Notes: a model not told the origin generated them from the letters alone. A stretch of DNA of 64,000 nucleotides from Okapia johnstoni (GCA_024291935.2 CM044317.1:59014730-59078729), one strand, 5' to 3'. Positions 1 through 12,345 are shown, counted from the stretch's first letter. Numbers and translations are program-made.

Positions 1-660
1 AGTATTAGAATAAAACATTAGAATAAAAACCTCCATCACAGCAAAGGAAATCTAAAGAGAATACAGAAGTGTTGGAAAAGCCAGAATATAGCCCTTAAAC
101 AGCTCACTGTACTTCTTCATTCATGGGTACTCATTCACAGACACACATTTGGTAAATTTTAAGCAATAAGACGATAAGTATCAAAATTAAGAAATAATCA
201 CTGGATGAAAAAAATACAGTTGGCAGAAACTAAGAGGTCTGAGTGTATTTGCAGGATGTCATGATAGCCTACAGTCACAAAATCATTTAAACAGGCTAAT
301 TAACTTTTAAAATTTCCATTAGCTTTTGACATCTTTCAGAAACACTTAAAAGCTCATTCCCATGTTCTAGAATTAGTGGTGAATTAAAACTTGAGTCACT
401 GTCACCCCCTCCTCCTTCCAACCAAATCTACTGTGTCTGTGCTGGTCTCAGTAAAGGGTATCAGCCAAGACCCACATGTTCTCGTAAAAGTCCTGAAGCT
501 CTTCCGTCACTGGCTCCTCTTCGTTTACTTCTCAGTCCTCCTGTCTCTCACTCTACCATCCAAACATGCCTAACTTCTCAGTGCTTAAGATTCTATTCTT
601 CCCACTCACCTTTCGTCCTTGGTACATGGCTTTGAACCCCTTTGTCCTCTCCTCTCTGGG
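1..660. other. Unannotated AT-rich sequence
   Basis: No repeat family, exon or structured RNA is recognised. The short open frames here have no recognisable product and no splice or promoter context. Confidence 0.5.
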
Positions 661-860
661 TTTTTTTTTTTTTTTTTTTTTGATATGGACCATTTAAAAA
701 AAGTCTATATTTGTTACAATATTGTTTCTGTTTTGTATTTTGGTTTTTTGGCAAAGGAGACATGTGGGATCTTAGCTTCCTGACCGAGGATTGAACCCAC
801 ACTCCCTCCATTGGAAGGTGAAATCTTAACCACTGGACCCCGGTGGGTAAGTAAGTCCCT
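661..860 (-). mobile_element. CHR-type tRNA-derived SINE
   Basis: Read on the minus strand, a tRNA-like head (about 770-850, including GGTTCAATCCTCGGTC, the B-box region) is followed by a body and an A-tail, seen here as the T-run at 661-681. The head and the 'gatatggaccattt' motif next to the tail match the cetartiodactyl CHR family, which is older than Bov-tA. The outer edge near 850-860 is approximate. Confidence 0.8.
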
Positions 861-879
861 CCCTCTCCCTCTATGATAC

Positions 880-1175
880 ACAAGATATCCTTTATGTCTC
901 AGTTAAGACACCACTGCCTCTGCAAAGCCTTCTCTGATTCCCTGCCATCCCCCAGGCTTGGGTGCTGCTCTTCCTCAGTGTTCATAAGGCATCTTGGTTT
1001 CTCTCATTACAGCATCTATTGCGCCATATGTAAACATGGCCTGTCCACTTGTTTCATTGCTCAATAGACTCTGAGTTCCAGGAAAGCAGGGTCCTGTCCA
1101 TTTTTGTCATTGCTATATTGCTAGTGGCTGGCACATGGTGGGTGCTCAAAAAAGAGCAATTGAATGAGCGGAAAT
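880..1175 (+). mobile_element. L2 LINE 3' end
   Basis: An old L2 tail. A 'gcaaagccttctctgattcc' type stretch precedes 'gactctgagttccaggaaag' and the terminal 'gctggcacatggtgggtgct' module. It is heavily diverged and carries no useful open frame. Confidence 0.8.
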
Positions 1176-2150
1176 TCTCTAACCCACTGTTTCTCTTTTA
1201 CCCTTTCTGCCTCAAAGCCAATCCTTCTTCCAGCAACTTTTATCAGCAGCGTGCCTGGTGTTTTAGAATCTACTGGCATGTGTGAGAAGTGAAGAGGATT
1301 CAAAAACGGAAGGTGAGTTGGTTAAATGACCCCATTTTGGACTTCAATACCCTTAACACCCTGTCCAGCTGACAGTGGGGAGGTAGAAAATGCAATGGAT
1401 GTCCCTGCCAAAGCTCTGCAAAGTGGCCCATTTGGGACCAAAGAACCAAATAAGAAACACATGACATCATGTGTAATTACATGTATCCATTGGGGAGAGT
1501 ACAGCTGGTACAGGACAAGAAGGGACACGAGGCGGTGAAGGGCAAGGAAAGAGCTAGCATCTCTCTATATCTTGCAAACCAAAATGGGGGTGCCATATCA
1601 GACACAGAGACTCTGGGGGGGCACTTTTCTGAGCACTGCTTTCTTGCCGGTTGGGGTCATGGAAGCAATATCAGACTGTTTAAGGCCCTCTCACATTACA
1701 TGTTTCAATAAATACTTACTGAACTGAGTGTCAGTTCCTGAGAATGGAAATGTTTGGAAACAAGCCGCCTGCTGCTCAAGCTGAGCTCACCAAATCTGGA
1801 ACACATTTACGCGTAAATCATTCCAGATTAACTTACAGTGTACTCTGTCCAACATGCTCTCTAACTTATGGTAAACGAATATGATTTTTAACAAGTTTCC
1901 AATAGGAAATGCAAAGTATCTCCAAGGCATGATTGGCTGAAGGATTTTCATCATTTGTTGTTGGTGTTATTTCACAAGACTGGTAAATATCTTGCTCACT
2001 TCATATTAACTCTTCCATAGTGGAACATTGCCCTGAGCTTTTTACAAAGGCCAACAGAAAACACTGCTTGTCCTAGGTGCTTTTCTCAGGGATTCCCCTG
2101 ATCTGCTGTAATTAGAGGACGTGTGACCTGAATCACAGAATCATATCATT
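1176..2150. other. Mostly unique sequence containing a long dyad
   Basis: No repeat family is recognised. The notable element is the near-perfect palindrome at 1793-1829, listed separately. Open frames at 1322-1711 overlap on both strands and have no recognisable product. Confidence 0.5.
1793..1829. other. 37-bp nested palindrome
   Basis: Outer arms AATCTGGAA (1793-1801) and TTCCAGATT (1821-1829) are perfect reverse complements. Between them the 14-mer ATTTACGCGTAAAT (1805-1818) is itself a perfect palindrome, with 3- and 2-base joints. Two CpGs sit in the core. The symmetry could support a homodimer or paired protein-binding site, or a cruciform. No known family is assigned. Confidence 0.85.
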
Positions 2151-2155
2151 TATGC

Positions 2156-2358
2156 CAGTGGTTCTCAGCTGGGGGTGACTTTGTGGCCCATGACCAAGGG
2201 ACACGTCTGGCTGCACAACTTGAGGGTAAGGAGGACTGCTGGTATCCAGTAGCAAGAGACCAAGGGCACTGCGAAGCCTCCTCGGCAAACAGGACAGCCT
2301 CTAACAACAAAGAATTACCTGGCCCCAAATGTGAATGCATGAAGGTTGAGAAATCCTG
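2156..2358 (+). mobile_element. MER5A hAT-Charlie MITE
   Basis: It begins with the terminal inverted repeat CAGTGGTTCTCAGC and ends with GGTTGAGAAATCCTG. The interior carries MER5A-like text ('aacaaagaattacctggccc'). It is non-autonomous and has no transposase. Confidence 0.85.
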
Positions 2359-2870
2359 ATTTATGAAGAAGAAAGAATTTATAGCTATATCTTTGAAACA
2401 GTATAAGAGCTGTTTTCCTTATACGCATGTGATTAACACTGCAATCCAGAATGCCTTCCTTAAGGAGAACTGGTATGCTGGGGTGAAAAAGGCAATTTAA
2501 AAAACTGACATAAAGTGCTGTTTTTTCTCAAGAAGTTCATTCCTTGTGACAGAGTAAACAATCTAAAACCACTGAGAACTCTCACTACAAACTACTCTTT
2601 CAATTCCATCAAAACAAAACCCTACATCAGAAACCTATTGAAAACAGAACCCTACATCTAACCAAACTAAGAAAAAAAATCTTTCAAGAGTCTACTGGGA
2701 CGAGTCTCCCAGAGCTATCTAAGGTGCTGCCTCCGCGGCTACAGTCTCCATTTTGCCCCAAATAAAATGTAACTCACAAATATTCAAAAAGAAAAAAATC
2801 TACTAAAAAAAGTATTACCAATGTAATAAGTGCTTTACAGCTTTTATATAATTCTATGAAATAATGGAAG
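2359..2870. other. Unannotated AT-rich sequence
   Basis: A-rich tracts but no recognised family, exon or RNA gene. Confidence 0.5.
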
Positions 2871-2874
2871 GAAA

Positions 2875-2995
2875 CAAATAGTAAGCTCCTTGGAAGCAGT
2901 GATTATTTCTCAGTTTTTGTTTCATTATTGCATCCCCAGTGCCCAGAACAGTGTCTGAAACACAGCAGGTGCTCAGTAAGTTATGTGTTACATTA
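2875..2995 (+). mobile_element. L2 LINE 3' end
   Basis: The L2 terminal module is clear: 'gtaagctccttggaagcag', then 'attgcatccccagtgcccag', then 'cagcaggtgctcagtaag'. Only the last ~120 bp are recognisable. Confidence 0.8.
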
Positions 2996-5410
2996 TTAAA
3001 TGCAGAAACCTCAAACTCAATCAGAATCGTTTTGGAGAAAACAATTCTCTTTTCTAGAAGGGACAGCTCCGTTACCCCTTCATGTACTTGCAATTTTGCG
3101 TATGAAATGTTTCTGCACGGATCTTGCTTACCATCTTCACTTCATTGACAAACATGAAGAAAAGGAAATAAATCAGGAAATGCAGGCTCAAGTCATTAAA
3201 AGCTAATTTCAATGAAAATATTTGTATAAGAACTTGTGGTCTTCCTCCCACTTGAAGTGGTCAGACTATTTCCTGATGAAAGGGTCAGAAGATGCTATGA
3301 GTTGTACTGAGTGTGACTTCAGGCTCCTTGCCATGGAGAAAAGTTCTGAGCATTCAGGTTAAAATAAAAACGTCCTTATTATGTTCAGTTTTGTAGTGTG
3401 GCTTTTATGGCCCATGCTGTGCATCCATCGTGAACATATAACACACTAATACACTAGCTCAAGATCTGTGCGGCACTGGGAAATGCTGAATAATGCCATT
3501 CAAAAATGGGGCCCTGGGAGTACTCTGAGCAGTAAATCATACATCATGACCATTCTCCTCTGCACATTACCATGCCTAGAAAAAACTGATGCAAAGCACT
3601 TTGACCAGCAGGATCCTGTACCTGTGGTCAAGGTATAGATTAGAGCTGTGAAGACCCCTATTCTCCAATCCTTCTGCAAACAGAGGGGCTCTGCTTCTCC
3701 CATGTAAGTGAAACCTGATTTACTTAAAATTTCCTTAGTCTTGTGGGTGCTCTCATATGTGCCATAAGAGCATGAAACAATAGGCAGAAATCACTAAAAA
3801 AGAATCATCCCAGGACTTCCACGCCCCCTTCCTATGAGAGTGATGGACATCATCCATCCATCACATGGGCGGCCTCAGAATCCTTTTTCACATAGCCCTT
3901 GAGTGGTTGACGGAAGTTGACGTAAAGGATGGAATCTATCTGCTACTCTGGGCACAGGCTACTTTGGTCTAGCATGAGTCTGGTGGAATGTACATTCCTT
4001 CCACTGATGCCACAGAACCCGGTCTGGTCGGCTAGATGCACATTAAACATAGATTTGCCCACATTTCCTCATATGCCAATCAATGAAGCAACACCTGTAT
4101 GCCCAGGTTATATCACAGCAGGACTTGTGAGATTTCAGGCGTGTGAGAGAGCTAAGTACCAGAAAAGGAAAATAGCCACTGGCGGTCTCCTGCAAAAAGC
4201 AAATTACTTTCTCTTGAGACACACAAATAGGATAGCAGGAGGAGGAAGGTGAAACCGACAACGAACAATTTCAACAACGTAAGCACTTTGCCTCAGAAAC
4301 CAACTGAGGTGGGTGTGGAGAGGAGAAGAGCTCTCAGACCTAAGTGGCATCAAGGCTCTTGAAAGCCCAGACTCTGGAGAGTAACAGGGAGACCACACTG
4401 GCCTGGGCTCTGATGTGGCATGATTCCTGGGGCTCTCAATCGCCATCCCTTTAGCTGGTCTCTGCTTTACCTGGCTGGGTATCACGATGCAAATAAAAGA
4501 ACGGGAAAGGGAACTAAACTAAGAACCTGGAAACCAAACACAAGTAACTGGGCTGGGGACAGCTGGAAAGGCATTCAAAGCTCAACTGTAGATTGACTGC
4601 ACAGCTGCATCGACTTCTCTGGGGAAAAGCAAAAACTGGCAGCTTCACAACCAAACACCCTTTTCTAGCCAACAGTAATAGTAAGGCAAATGGATAAGAT
4701 GTGGCAGTCACATGAGAAATAGATTGACTTCAGGACAGAAGACTCATTTCATGGCAGGGAACTCTTGATCCTTGTAAGACCGGAAATACCCACAAGAATC
4801 AACCTGAGGTATATTTCTGTGTCCTCGATGGGGAAACTAATCCCCTGAGAGTCTGGGGAAGGATTTCCTTAGCTTTCCCCATGGAACAGCTGGAAGCAGG
4901 ACATTCGGAGACAGAGGAGGGCCTCACTGGTAGCAGTGGTAGTTGGGCCACAGTATCTGTCACTCCAGTGTCTCAGCCCCCTGCAGGCAGTACAGGCAGT
5001 GCTATCTTATGGGGACAGCCAGGACAGAGGGACCAGGGATGACTGGGGAGGCTGGAGAGAGACCAGGATCATGCTCGACCCTTTTTGAAGCACAAACACT
5101 CCCCAAAGCAGGGAAAAGGTCACAGCTGGGATGGCATTTTGAGATCTGAACCACACACAGCATTGGTGCTGGGTCCAGCCAGTGGCTGCAGCCCAGTTAT
5201 GAAAACCGAACACAAAAGACCATGCCAGTGAGGGAAAATCCTCTTTTTGGTGCCAACTGGAAGGCAGGTGTGAGGTACATGCCTTGCTGAAAAGGTGGTG
5301 CAGAACTCTAAGGTGTGCCCAAGATTCCCACCTCCTGTAGATAAGCCCCGGATAGTCCCTGGGACTTGTGGATGATGGGATCATGGCTCCTGTGTTTAGG
5401 GTCTCTTATT
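2996..5410. other. Unique sequence, no gene seen
   Basis: About 2.4 kb with no recognised repeat or exon. Overlapping opposite-strand open frames of about 65-125 codons (for example 3929-4252 and 5007-5384) have no family resemblance and no splice context. Confidence 0.5.
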
Positions 5411-5414
5411 TGGC

Positions 5415-5908
5415 ACAGTTGATTTTAATTTAATTGAAGAGGGATTATCCTAGATAGACCTGACATCATCATGTGAGCCCATGTAAGGAGCTGGCTTTTT
5501 TTGGAGAAGTAGATTCAAAGTGTGAAAGGCATTTCATGGGAGGGATATTTTCCACTGCTGGCTTTGAAGACAGGAGTTATGTGGCCAGGGATATGGGTGG
5601 ACTCTAGGAGCTAAGAACAGACCCCACCTGGCAGATTGCAAAGAAACGGGACCTCAGTCCAAACACAAGGAACTACTGAGTTGGGTCAAGAAGCCTAAAA
5701 AACCTGGAAATGAATTCTTTCCCATTCAAGCTTCCAGATGAGAATGCTATTAGCCAATACATTGATTTCAGCCTTGCAAGAGGAGAGAGCAGCCACATTG
5801 TGTCTGGACTTGTGACTCAGAACTGTTAGCTGATAAATGGGTGTTGTTTTAAATCAGGAAGTCTGTCATAATTTGTTACAGGGCAACAGAAAACAAATAC
5901 TTATTATA
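5415..5908 (+). mobile_element. Solo MaLR LTR (MLT1 class)
   Basis: MLT1 landmarks occur in the right order: 'attatcctagatagacctga', the short A/G-rich middle, and the 3' module 'ataaatgggtgttgttttaa' followed by 'aatttgttacagggcaacag'. It is an old solo LTR of the non-infectious ERVL-MaLR group. No internal gag or pol region is attached. Confidence 0.75.
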
Positions 5909-5964
5909 TTATGGTGGGATGGGGCATCACAGAGATGAAGGCTCCCAATCTCAGCAGTGATGAC

Positions 5965-6215
5965 CATTATCAAGTGAAGGTGCACTGCAAGCCAGGTGCT
6001 GTGCTATCTATGTACTGGAATCTGTCTTCTCACTAAATTTTCATGACGGCCCTAAGATGGGGGATTGCTATTTGCTCTCACTGTACGATGGAGGATCAGA
6101 GAGGTTTGGGAATTTGTCCACTGCTCAGTCAGGGGTGGAGATGGGATTTGAAGCCAGACAGGCTGATTTCATGGCCAGTCCACAGAGCCTCTGCACTAGC
6201 CTTGCCTCCTGCCCC
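5965..6215 (-). mobile_element. MIR SINE
   Basis: The reverse MIR layout is preserved: 'gccaggtgctgtgctatc', the 'taagatgggggattgctatt' core, 'atcagagaggtttgggaatt', then 'gatttgaagccagacaggct'. Well over 150 bp of the element survives. Confidence 0.8.
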
Positions 6216-7550
6216 CTGGAATCTGGGTCAGTCCATGCAAGGGTGTGGGCACCAGGGTGGGAGGAGTGGAGGGAGAGACCGGTGGAGAAGGTCCCTGACT
6301 CCACAGAACCCAACTTCGTGTGCATGACTAATGGATGCCTCGATTTCAGGGACTGGGCCCCGCTCCTCCAGATTCCCAGCCCACTCCCCGAGACAGCGGG
6401 CTTAGCAAGGGTGCTGGGACCACGCCAGGTGTGGTGAGTCACCAGCTTCCTTGATGTGGTTTGGCATCTTAATGAACATTTGTGCCAATGACATTAGAGC
6501 AGCCCTTAGTTTCCTGATACTTCCTAGACGTGGCAGGATATTTATAGATACCAGAAAGGAGTCAGCATTGGGTTCCTTAGGGTAAAACAGAGCTGTCCTA
6601 CTGCATTGAAAACATGATGCACTTTACATTATGTAATCTTTCTGAAACATGTTTACTGCATAAACTGAGCTATACACATGTAATGCTTCTCCCAACCACA
6701 ACAATAACAGATTTCTACTCTGGGGAGCCCTGAGAGTGACAGCCCCCCACCAAACACAGGTGATAAAATCATACTACATCTTTGTGGTGAGAAGAAGTGA
6801 AAGGAGGAACATCTACAAAGCAGACACTTGCCACAGGCAACAATGGCAGAACCAGAGCCTGCTGAAAAATCAAGTTAAAACTTTGATTCAGAAATAATAA
6901 GAGGTGGAGTTGGACTCATCGGATCACTGATGCTCGGCTTTGCAACAATGGCCTTTGGAGGGTGAGGAGGAAGGACCTTGTTCCTTACCACACAGCAAGG
7001 GAACTGAACTAACAGAAATCACTGTTAAAATGCCACATTACTTTAAGAAAAAGCCACATTCCTGGCACCTAGAATATCTGCTGGCTTCCTCTTTCTGGCT
7101 TGTCCTGTTCAAATGACCCTCAGGCTGCTAGGCAGCAGCTTATACCCTGGCAGCACATTCTCTTTCCCTCTGTACAACCTTCCATTCCCTGACGCCCAGG
7201 GACCCACAAGCACTTAATAAAAAGAAATGGAAGCATTAGACCCCAATGGTGAGATTTAACACTGCAGTCAACTAACTGCTGGAACCATTCCCAAACCCAA
7301 ATGGACAAATGAGGTTTTAATAGCAAACTGTGGAAAAGCTCCAAAAGGAGTGAAGAACACTTTCTTCTTACATCCACTTCACTTTTGGATGTCAAGGTTA
7401 AGAGAAGAGTGAATGGTGATAAAAATAAAGGTAGATTTAAACTGTCTATGCCAAACAAAGGGTTCAGAAAGAAATAGAGCACTGATTGTTCTTCAGACCT
7501 TCCCCCACCACTTCTTGGACCACTGAAAAATTCCTTGTGGTTAGCACTTT
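6216..7550. other. Mostly unique sequence with AP-1-like site
   Basis: No repeat is recognised. A 13-bp palindrome, TGGTGAGTCACCA, at 6432-6444 contains the AP-1 consensus TGAGTCA. A 120-codon minus-strand frame at 7120-7482 is not recognisable. A short coding-like scrap lies at 6842-6961. Confidence 0.5.
6842..6961 (+). pseudogene. Short coding-like scrap, unidentified
   Basis: An ATG in fair context (gcaacaATGG) opens MAEPEPAEKSS, followed by a TAA. The same frame continues as NFDSEIIRGGVGLIGSLML and then a small-residue stretch before a TGA at about 6962. The composition (acidic lead, then a Gly/Leu/Met-rich possible membrane segment) looks protein-like, and the in-frame stop would make it a broken copy. 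I do not recognise the parent, and chance is a real alternative. Confidence 0.15.
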
Positions 7551-7554
7551 AAAT

Positions 7555-8040
7555 TTTTGTCTTATTTTTATTGAGATATAATTCATATGCCATAAAATTA
7601 CTCTCTTGAAGTGTACAGTTTAGTGGTTTTTTAATATAATTGCAAAGGAACCATTACCACTATCTAATTCCAACATTTTCATCACCCCAAAAAGAAACGT
7701 GTACCCATTAAGCAATTACTTCCCATCCCATTCTCAGCCTAGCCCTTGGCAACCACCAATCTACTTTATATCTCTATGGATTTGCCTCTTCTGTACAATA
7801 TGTGGCTTTTCCGACTTGCTACTTGACATAACATTCATAGGTGACTTAGTACTTCATTCCTTTTTATGGCTGAAAAGTACTCTATTGTATGTATATATCA
7901 CTTGTTTATTGATCATCAGATAGACATGCAGGTTGTTCCCACTTTTGGCTATTATGAATAATGCTGCTGTAAACATTCATGAACAAGCTTTTGTGTGGAC
8001 ATATGCTTTCAATTCTCTAGGGTTAACATTTTAACATATA
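7555..8040 (-). mobile_element. L1M 3' region
   Basis: The reverse complement of an old L1 3' end. 'ttattgagatataattcata' is the L1 terminus. It is followed inward by 'ggcaaccaccaatctacttt', 'ctatggatttgcctcttctg' and 'ggctattatgaataatgctg'. Confidence 0.85.
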
Positions 8041-8089
8041 AGGAATTTATACAGATAAGAAAACTCTAAGATTAGGTAAATAGGAAAGC

Positions 8090-8700
8090 ATGTGAACTGG
8101 CAATTCAAAGAAAGTAAAAAATAACCTTAAAATATATTTCCCTTCAGTGGTAATCAAAGCAACACAATTTAGATTGGTGAGTTATTTTCACCTCTAAGTT
8201 AATGAAATTTTAAGAAGATGTTTGCCCAATAGTGATGACTATTCTCATACACTGCTGACAGAAGACCAGGAGTTAGCATGTAACTTTTTGTAAACCAACT
8301 GGGCAATATTATTAAAAAAAAGAACAAAATAACAAAACTTAAAAATGGGTCTTCTCTTTAACCTCTGAATCTGTGCTAGAGAGAAACTTTTTAAAAAAAT
8401 GACATGAAGAGATCCTATGAGGTGTTACTTATAATTCAAACAATTATAAAGTGTGCTAATTATTTAATAAGAAGACAATAGCTAAGTATATTGTAGGGCC
8501 ATAATGTAAAGTTAAACAGAAGTTAAAACTTATGCTTAAAGAAGATTATTACTAACATGGAAAAAATGCTCCTGCTATAATAAGAAGGGTCACACGATTG
8601 CAAGCAGGTAACAAATGCCTAGAGAAATCTTTGGAAGGAAAGATACCAAGATGCTTGCTGGTTGTGTGCAGGGGATAACGTTATGGGCAATATTCTTTCT
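8090..8700 (+). mobile_element. Diverged L1M fragment
   Basis: L1-like order can be followed: 'tggtaatcaaagcaacaca', 'ctcatacactgctgacagaa', 'aaccaactgggcaatattat', and further on 'acatggaaaaaatgctcctg'. It lies in opposite orientation to the neighbouring L1 fragment at 7555-8040, so the two are separate insertions. Divergence is high and the borders are soft. Confidence 0.5.
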
Positions 8701-11700
8701 TCGTGGTTTCTTTGTTTCTCAGACTTTCTATACTGAGAATCCACCATTTTTAAAAATGAGAATAAATTATCTTGACTTGTTAATAAGAAAGGTCCTTTTA
8801 CTCTCATCAATTACTGACTTAATTTGTGTATAAGTGGATAACAACCATAAAATGATGATGTATGCATTGTGAACTGAAAAATTAAGAGAGGGAGAGAGAG
8901 TGATTGATTCCCAAGGCTACTAAGAGGCAACCGCTCCTTCCAGAAGTTGTCAAGATAAAAGGTATCAAAGGACAGAGAGACTTCTGAGTGTGTTTTCATC
9001 ACATCTGTGCTGGGAAGTGGGCAGTGAGGGAGCAGAACTGAGAGTGGGTGGCAAACGGACATAGAGTCCCCAGAGAAATCTAATTAGGGGCACAGATTAA
9101 GCAAAGCTGTGATATACAACTGACTCAGAGGACCATGGAGATGGCAAGTGGCAGAATCTGCGCTAACAGAACCAGGAGTGGGGTGGTTGGCTGAGTGGGT
9201 TCTCGAGAATCTCTAGGTCCCAAGTTCCTAGGTGGCTGGGGAAACCCAGGAAACTCAGGATGATAATACTTAAGTCACCCTTGAAACCCAACCAAGGGGC
9301 TCTGGTTATGGAGGATCTGTAGGACTTCTCTGTGAGCGTAGGCCTGAAGACCCCACATGGATATACAGATCCAAGAGGGTGGAGGATGAAGCAAAGTACT
9401 GCTGTTCTTGGGATGCTTGTTACAGGTAAAGGGACTTGCTTGGGGCAGCAGACAGGAAAGTTCCGAATTTTGCTCTCACTTGTCCTCTTGTTGCCTTCAC
9501 CCCTTCTTGTTGGGATGTTCAGCCTTCTGAGGCCTTGACTTTTGAGCCACAAGCCCTAGAATCTGGGGCAATCCAAGCAGGGCATGGAACAATAACCAAC
9601 AGAGGTATATTTGACCTGAAGTTTTTCAGAAACACAAAAGTTCCAACAGAGAGGTTTCTTCCTAATGTAGATCTTTGGGGTCAAGCCTCTTTCCACTCTC
9701 CTTGGCCCTGTTATCGAAAAACAATTACAGGAAAACAAAAATAAAAACAAAAATGTAGGCTTCTATTTGTGAATCAGCAAAGAGAAACAGGAAAGTCAGT
9801 GTCACATCTGGGCCATGGTGGCAGACACTGGCTTTCTGGGCTGAACTGGCCGAGGGCCCGAGGGTCAGGCTGTCACCTGGCAGGGCCACAAGAAAACACA
9901 CTAGCACAAAGCAGCTGCTTGAACAGGCGTCATCAGTGTCCCCTCCCTGCCAACCCGAGGGGGCTCGCTCTCCAAGGCTGGACAAAAACTAGCTCTGCCA
10001 ATCTTTCCAGGGTCTATAGAGGTTCCTTGCCAGATGATTCTGCTCATGGGGCCTCCTCCTTTCAAAAAACAGTGAATTCTTTTTTCCTCTAATTCACCAG
10101 TTCCAGCCAGGAAGAGCCATTCCTTTAAAGAAACAGAATGGACTCTGAGTAAGCATATTTTACTTTCTTCTTTTTCGTCCTTGAGCGCGTGTCTGTGTTG
10201 ACCGCAACTTCCCTTTCCACTGATTATGTATCTGGTTTATGAAGTCAGAGCCCGTCAAAATCTCCCCCCCTTAGAATCTGGTGGTGGGGTCATTTGCACT
10301 GTGTTTCTGGCATTGAGGCTGAGGCCTTTTCTTTGAAGAAGGACATGAAGCCTGCTCCCTCCTCCCCTGGATCTTTATGTTGGCATTTTCTCAAGTTGCA
10401 AGGAATCAGCAACACCAGCAGTCATAACTTTTGCATCCCTCGCAGTGGTTTAGAATTTCAAAGCTTCTTGGCAGCTGTTTTGGTGTGAATGCTGATAAAG
10501 TGGCTATCAGAAAACAGATCCCTAATTCCACGGCCTCCACTGGGACAGGGAACAACTGTGAGGGTGGTGATGGGAACAAAGAGAGCATAGAGGCCAACTG
10601 CCTCTGGGCAGCCTCCTCCTGCCATCTCCTCGCCTAAAGGAAATGAGAACAGCCTCTGCCTTCCCCTTGAGTTTAATTTCCTCACTCTTGGTGAGCCCAG
10701 TGAGCTTGATTATGTGGTACCTGCTTCAGTGATGCTTTCTCAAGAGGTCTCACTCATGAACACAAAGTTGAATGCCAACACAGACACAAGGAAATTAAAG
10801 GAGGGAGATAATAAGTAGGAGGAAGAGAACATGGAACCCAATGAAAGCAATCAGTGATGCTTTCCCCAGGAGCTATTAAACTAGGATTTGGGATGACAAA
10901 TTGTGGCCACACTGTGTGGAAGGAACTTGGGTTACGTGGGCTGGACCACTCATTGATCTACTTGGCAGGCGAAATCCAGTCAGATTTATGTTAGCAAATC
11001 CAAAAAAGGGAAGACTTAGTTTACATACCACCATACACTTTATGGTAAAAGCAATTCAATATTGACTTTTCACTTGGCATATATAAAAGGCAGAATTTTT
11101 TTTTTTTTCCCCAGAGTGTTGTCTTGTGGAGTTACTGAATCTGACATTATCTCCATAAAGACAGCACAGCTGTTTATCTTGCCTTTTTCCGAGAGCTTGC
11201 AGGATTCTGGTATCAAATATGGTTGCCCTGGGCCTGAAGGGTCAGAGGTCCAAATCCACATCACTGAAAAGAAAGGAGTAGTGGGTGGATGAAAGCTGGT
11301 GAGGGGTGGGGCAGACTGACAGCTGTCCCACCAAATCCACCCCGCTTCTTCCACAGTAACAGAATTTTAGCTAGGTATGTGGCTAGACAGCTAGAGACCA
11401 CATTTTCAGACTCCCTTGCAGCTAGGTGTGGCCTTGTCACTTAATTCTGGACAACTGGTTGAGAGTGGGTGTGATATACTCAACTCTTGCATTCCTCAAG
11501 AGAGAGTGGGCTGCCCTCCATTCTCTTTCCCACTTCCTGTGGGCTGGAAAGTGAACGTGGTGCTGGTAAACTGGCATGAACCACGCAGAGGATGCCAACC
11601 CACCAGGGAAGAGCAGAGCAGCACGCCAGAAGGAACGTGGGCCCGGGCGGCTTGTGGAACGCAGCTTTACCACCCAAAGCTCTGACTGTACCATGAGCGG

Positions 11701-11955
11701 CAGGAACACCTATCCTGCGTGAGCCACTAGTTTTCCAGGGGAGTGAAATGGGGTCTTTTTGTTATAACAGGTAGTCTGTACCCCAACACAAGGAGGAAGT
11801 AAATCTAACACAGACATCAAGGGGGCGGGGCCCAGCTGGCCACCTGTTCGCTTTCTTCCCCAGACTCTAGAACCAAGAAGAGCTTCTAACCTCCTTTGAC
11901 ACTGACAGATAAACTTGGATTAAGGGAGGTTAGTAGAATAACAAGCATAATGAAT
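8701..11955. other. Unique sequence, no gene seen
   Basis: About 3.2 kb without a confident repeat. Local features are a short GA-rich run near 8886-8900, a C-run at 10263-10270 and a T-run near 11098-11110. Many overlapping frames of 60-130 codons occur on both strands with no family resemblance. Confidence 0.45.
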
Positions 11956-11959
11956 TGTA

Positions 11960-12345
11960 ACAATAGCTAGCATTTGTAAAGAACTTATTTTCTGCTTAGT
12001 ACTTCACATATGGCATTTCATTCAATCTGCACAGTAGGATATTATATTGTTAAGAAACTTTGTTGTTTAGTTGCTAAGTCATGTCTGACTTTTTAGTGAC
12101 CCCATGGACTTTAGCCCACCAGGCTCCTCTGTCCATGGGATTTCCCAGGCAAGAATACCGGGGTGGGTTGCCATGCCCTCCTCCAGCAGATCTTCCTGAC
12201 CCAGGGATCAAACTTGCATCTCCTGCTTGGCAGGCAGATTCTTTACCACTGAACCAACAGGGACCTTGGGCTCACAGAATTTAAGTAACTTGTCCAGAGT
12301 CACCCAGTCAGTAGACCTGGACCTGACTATCCCATTCTGCCTTTT
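11960..12345 (-). mobile_element. MIR SINE split by Bov-tA
   Basis: Two halves of one reverse MIR flank a younger SINE. The left half (11960-12060) has 'agctagcatttgtaaagaac' and 'acagtaggatattatattgt'. The right half (12267-12345) resumes with 'ctcacagaatttaagtaact' and 'tgtccagagtcacccagtca'. The continuity of the MIR across the gap dates the Bov-tA insertion as later. Confidence 0.8.
12061..12266 (-). mobile_element. Bov-tA SINE
   Basis: A nearly full-length ruminant tRNA-headed SINE. Read in reverse, the tRNA-like head is at the right (12185-12266) and the BovB-derived body at the left, with 'tgaccccatggactttagcc' and 'aggctcctctgtccatggga'. It is inserted in a MIR. Confidence 0.95.

Noticed and set aside
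5415..5908. Possible full endogenous retrovirus
   Set aside because: Only LTR text is present; no gag, pol or env remnant or second LTR nearby.
7120..7482. 120-codon Leu/Phe-rich minus-strand frame as a membrane protein
   Set aside because: Hydrophobicity reflects A-rich DNA on the opposite strand; no homologue or splice sites recognised.
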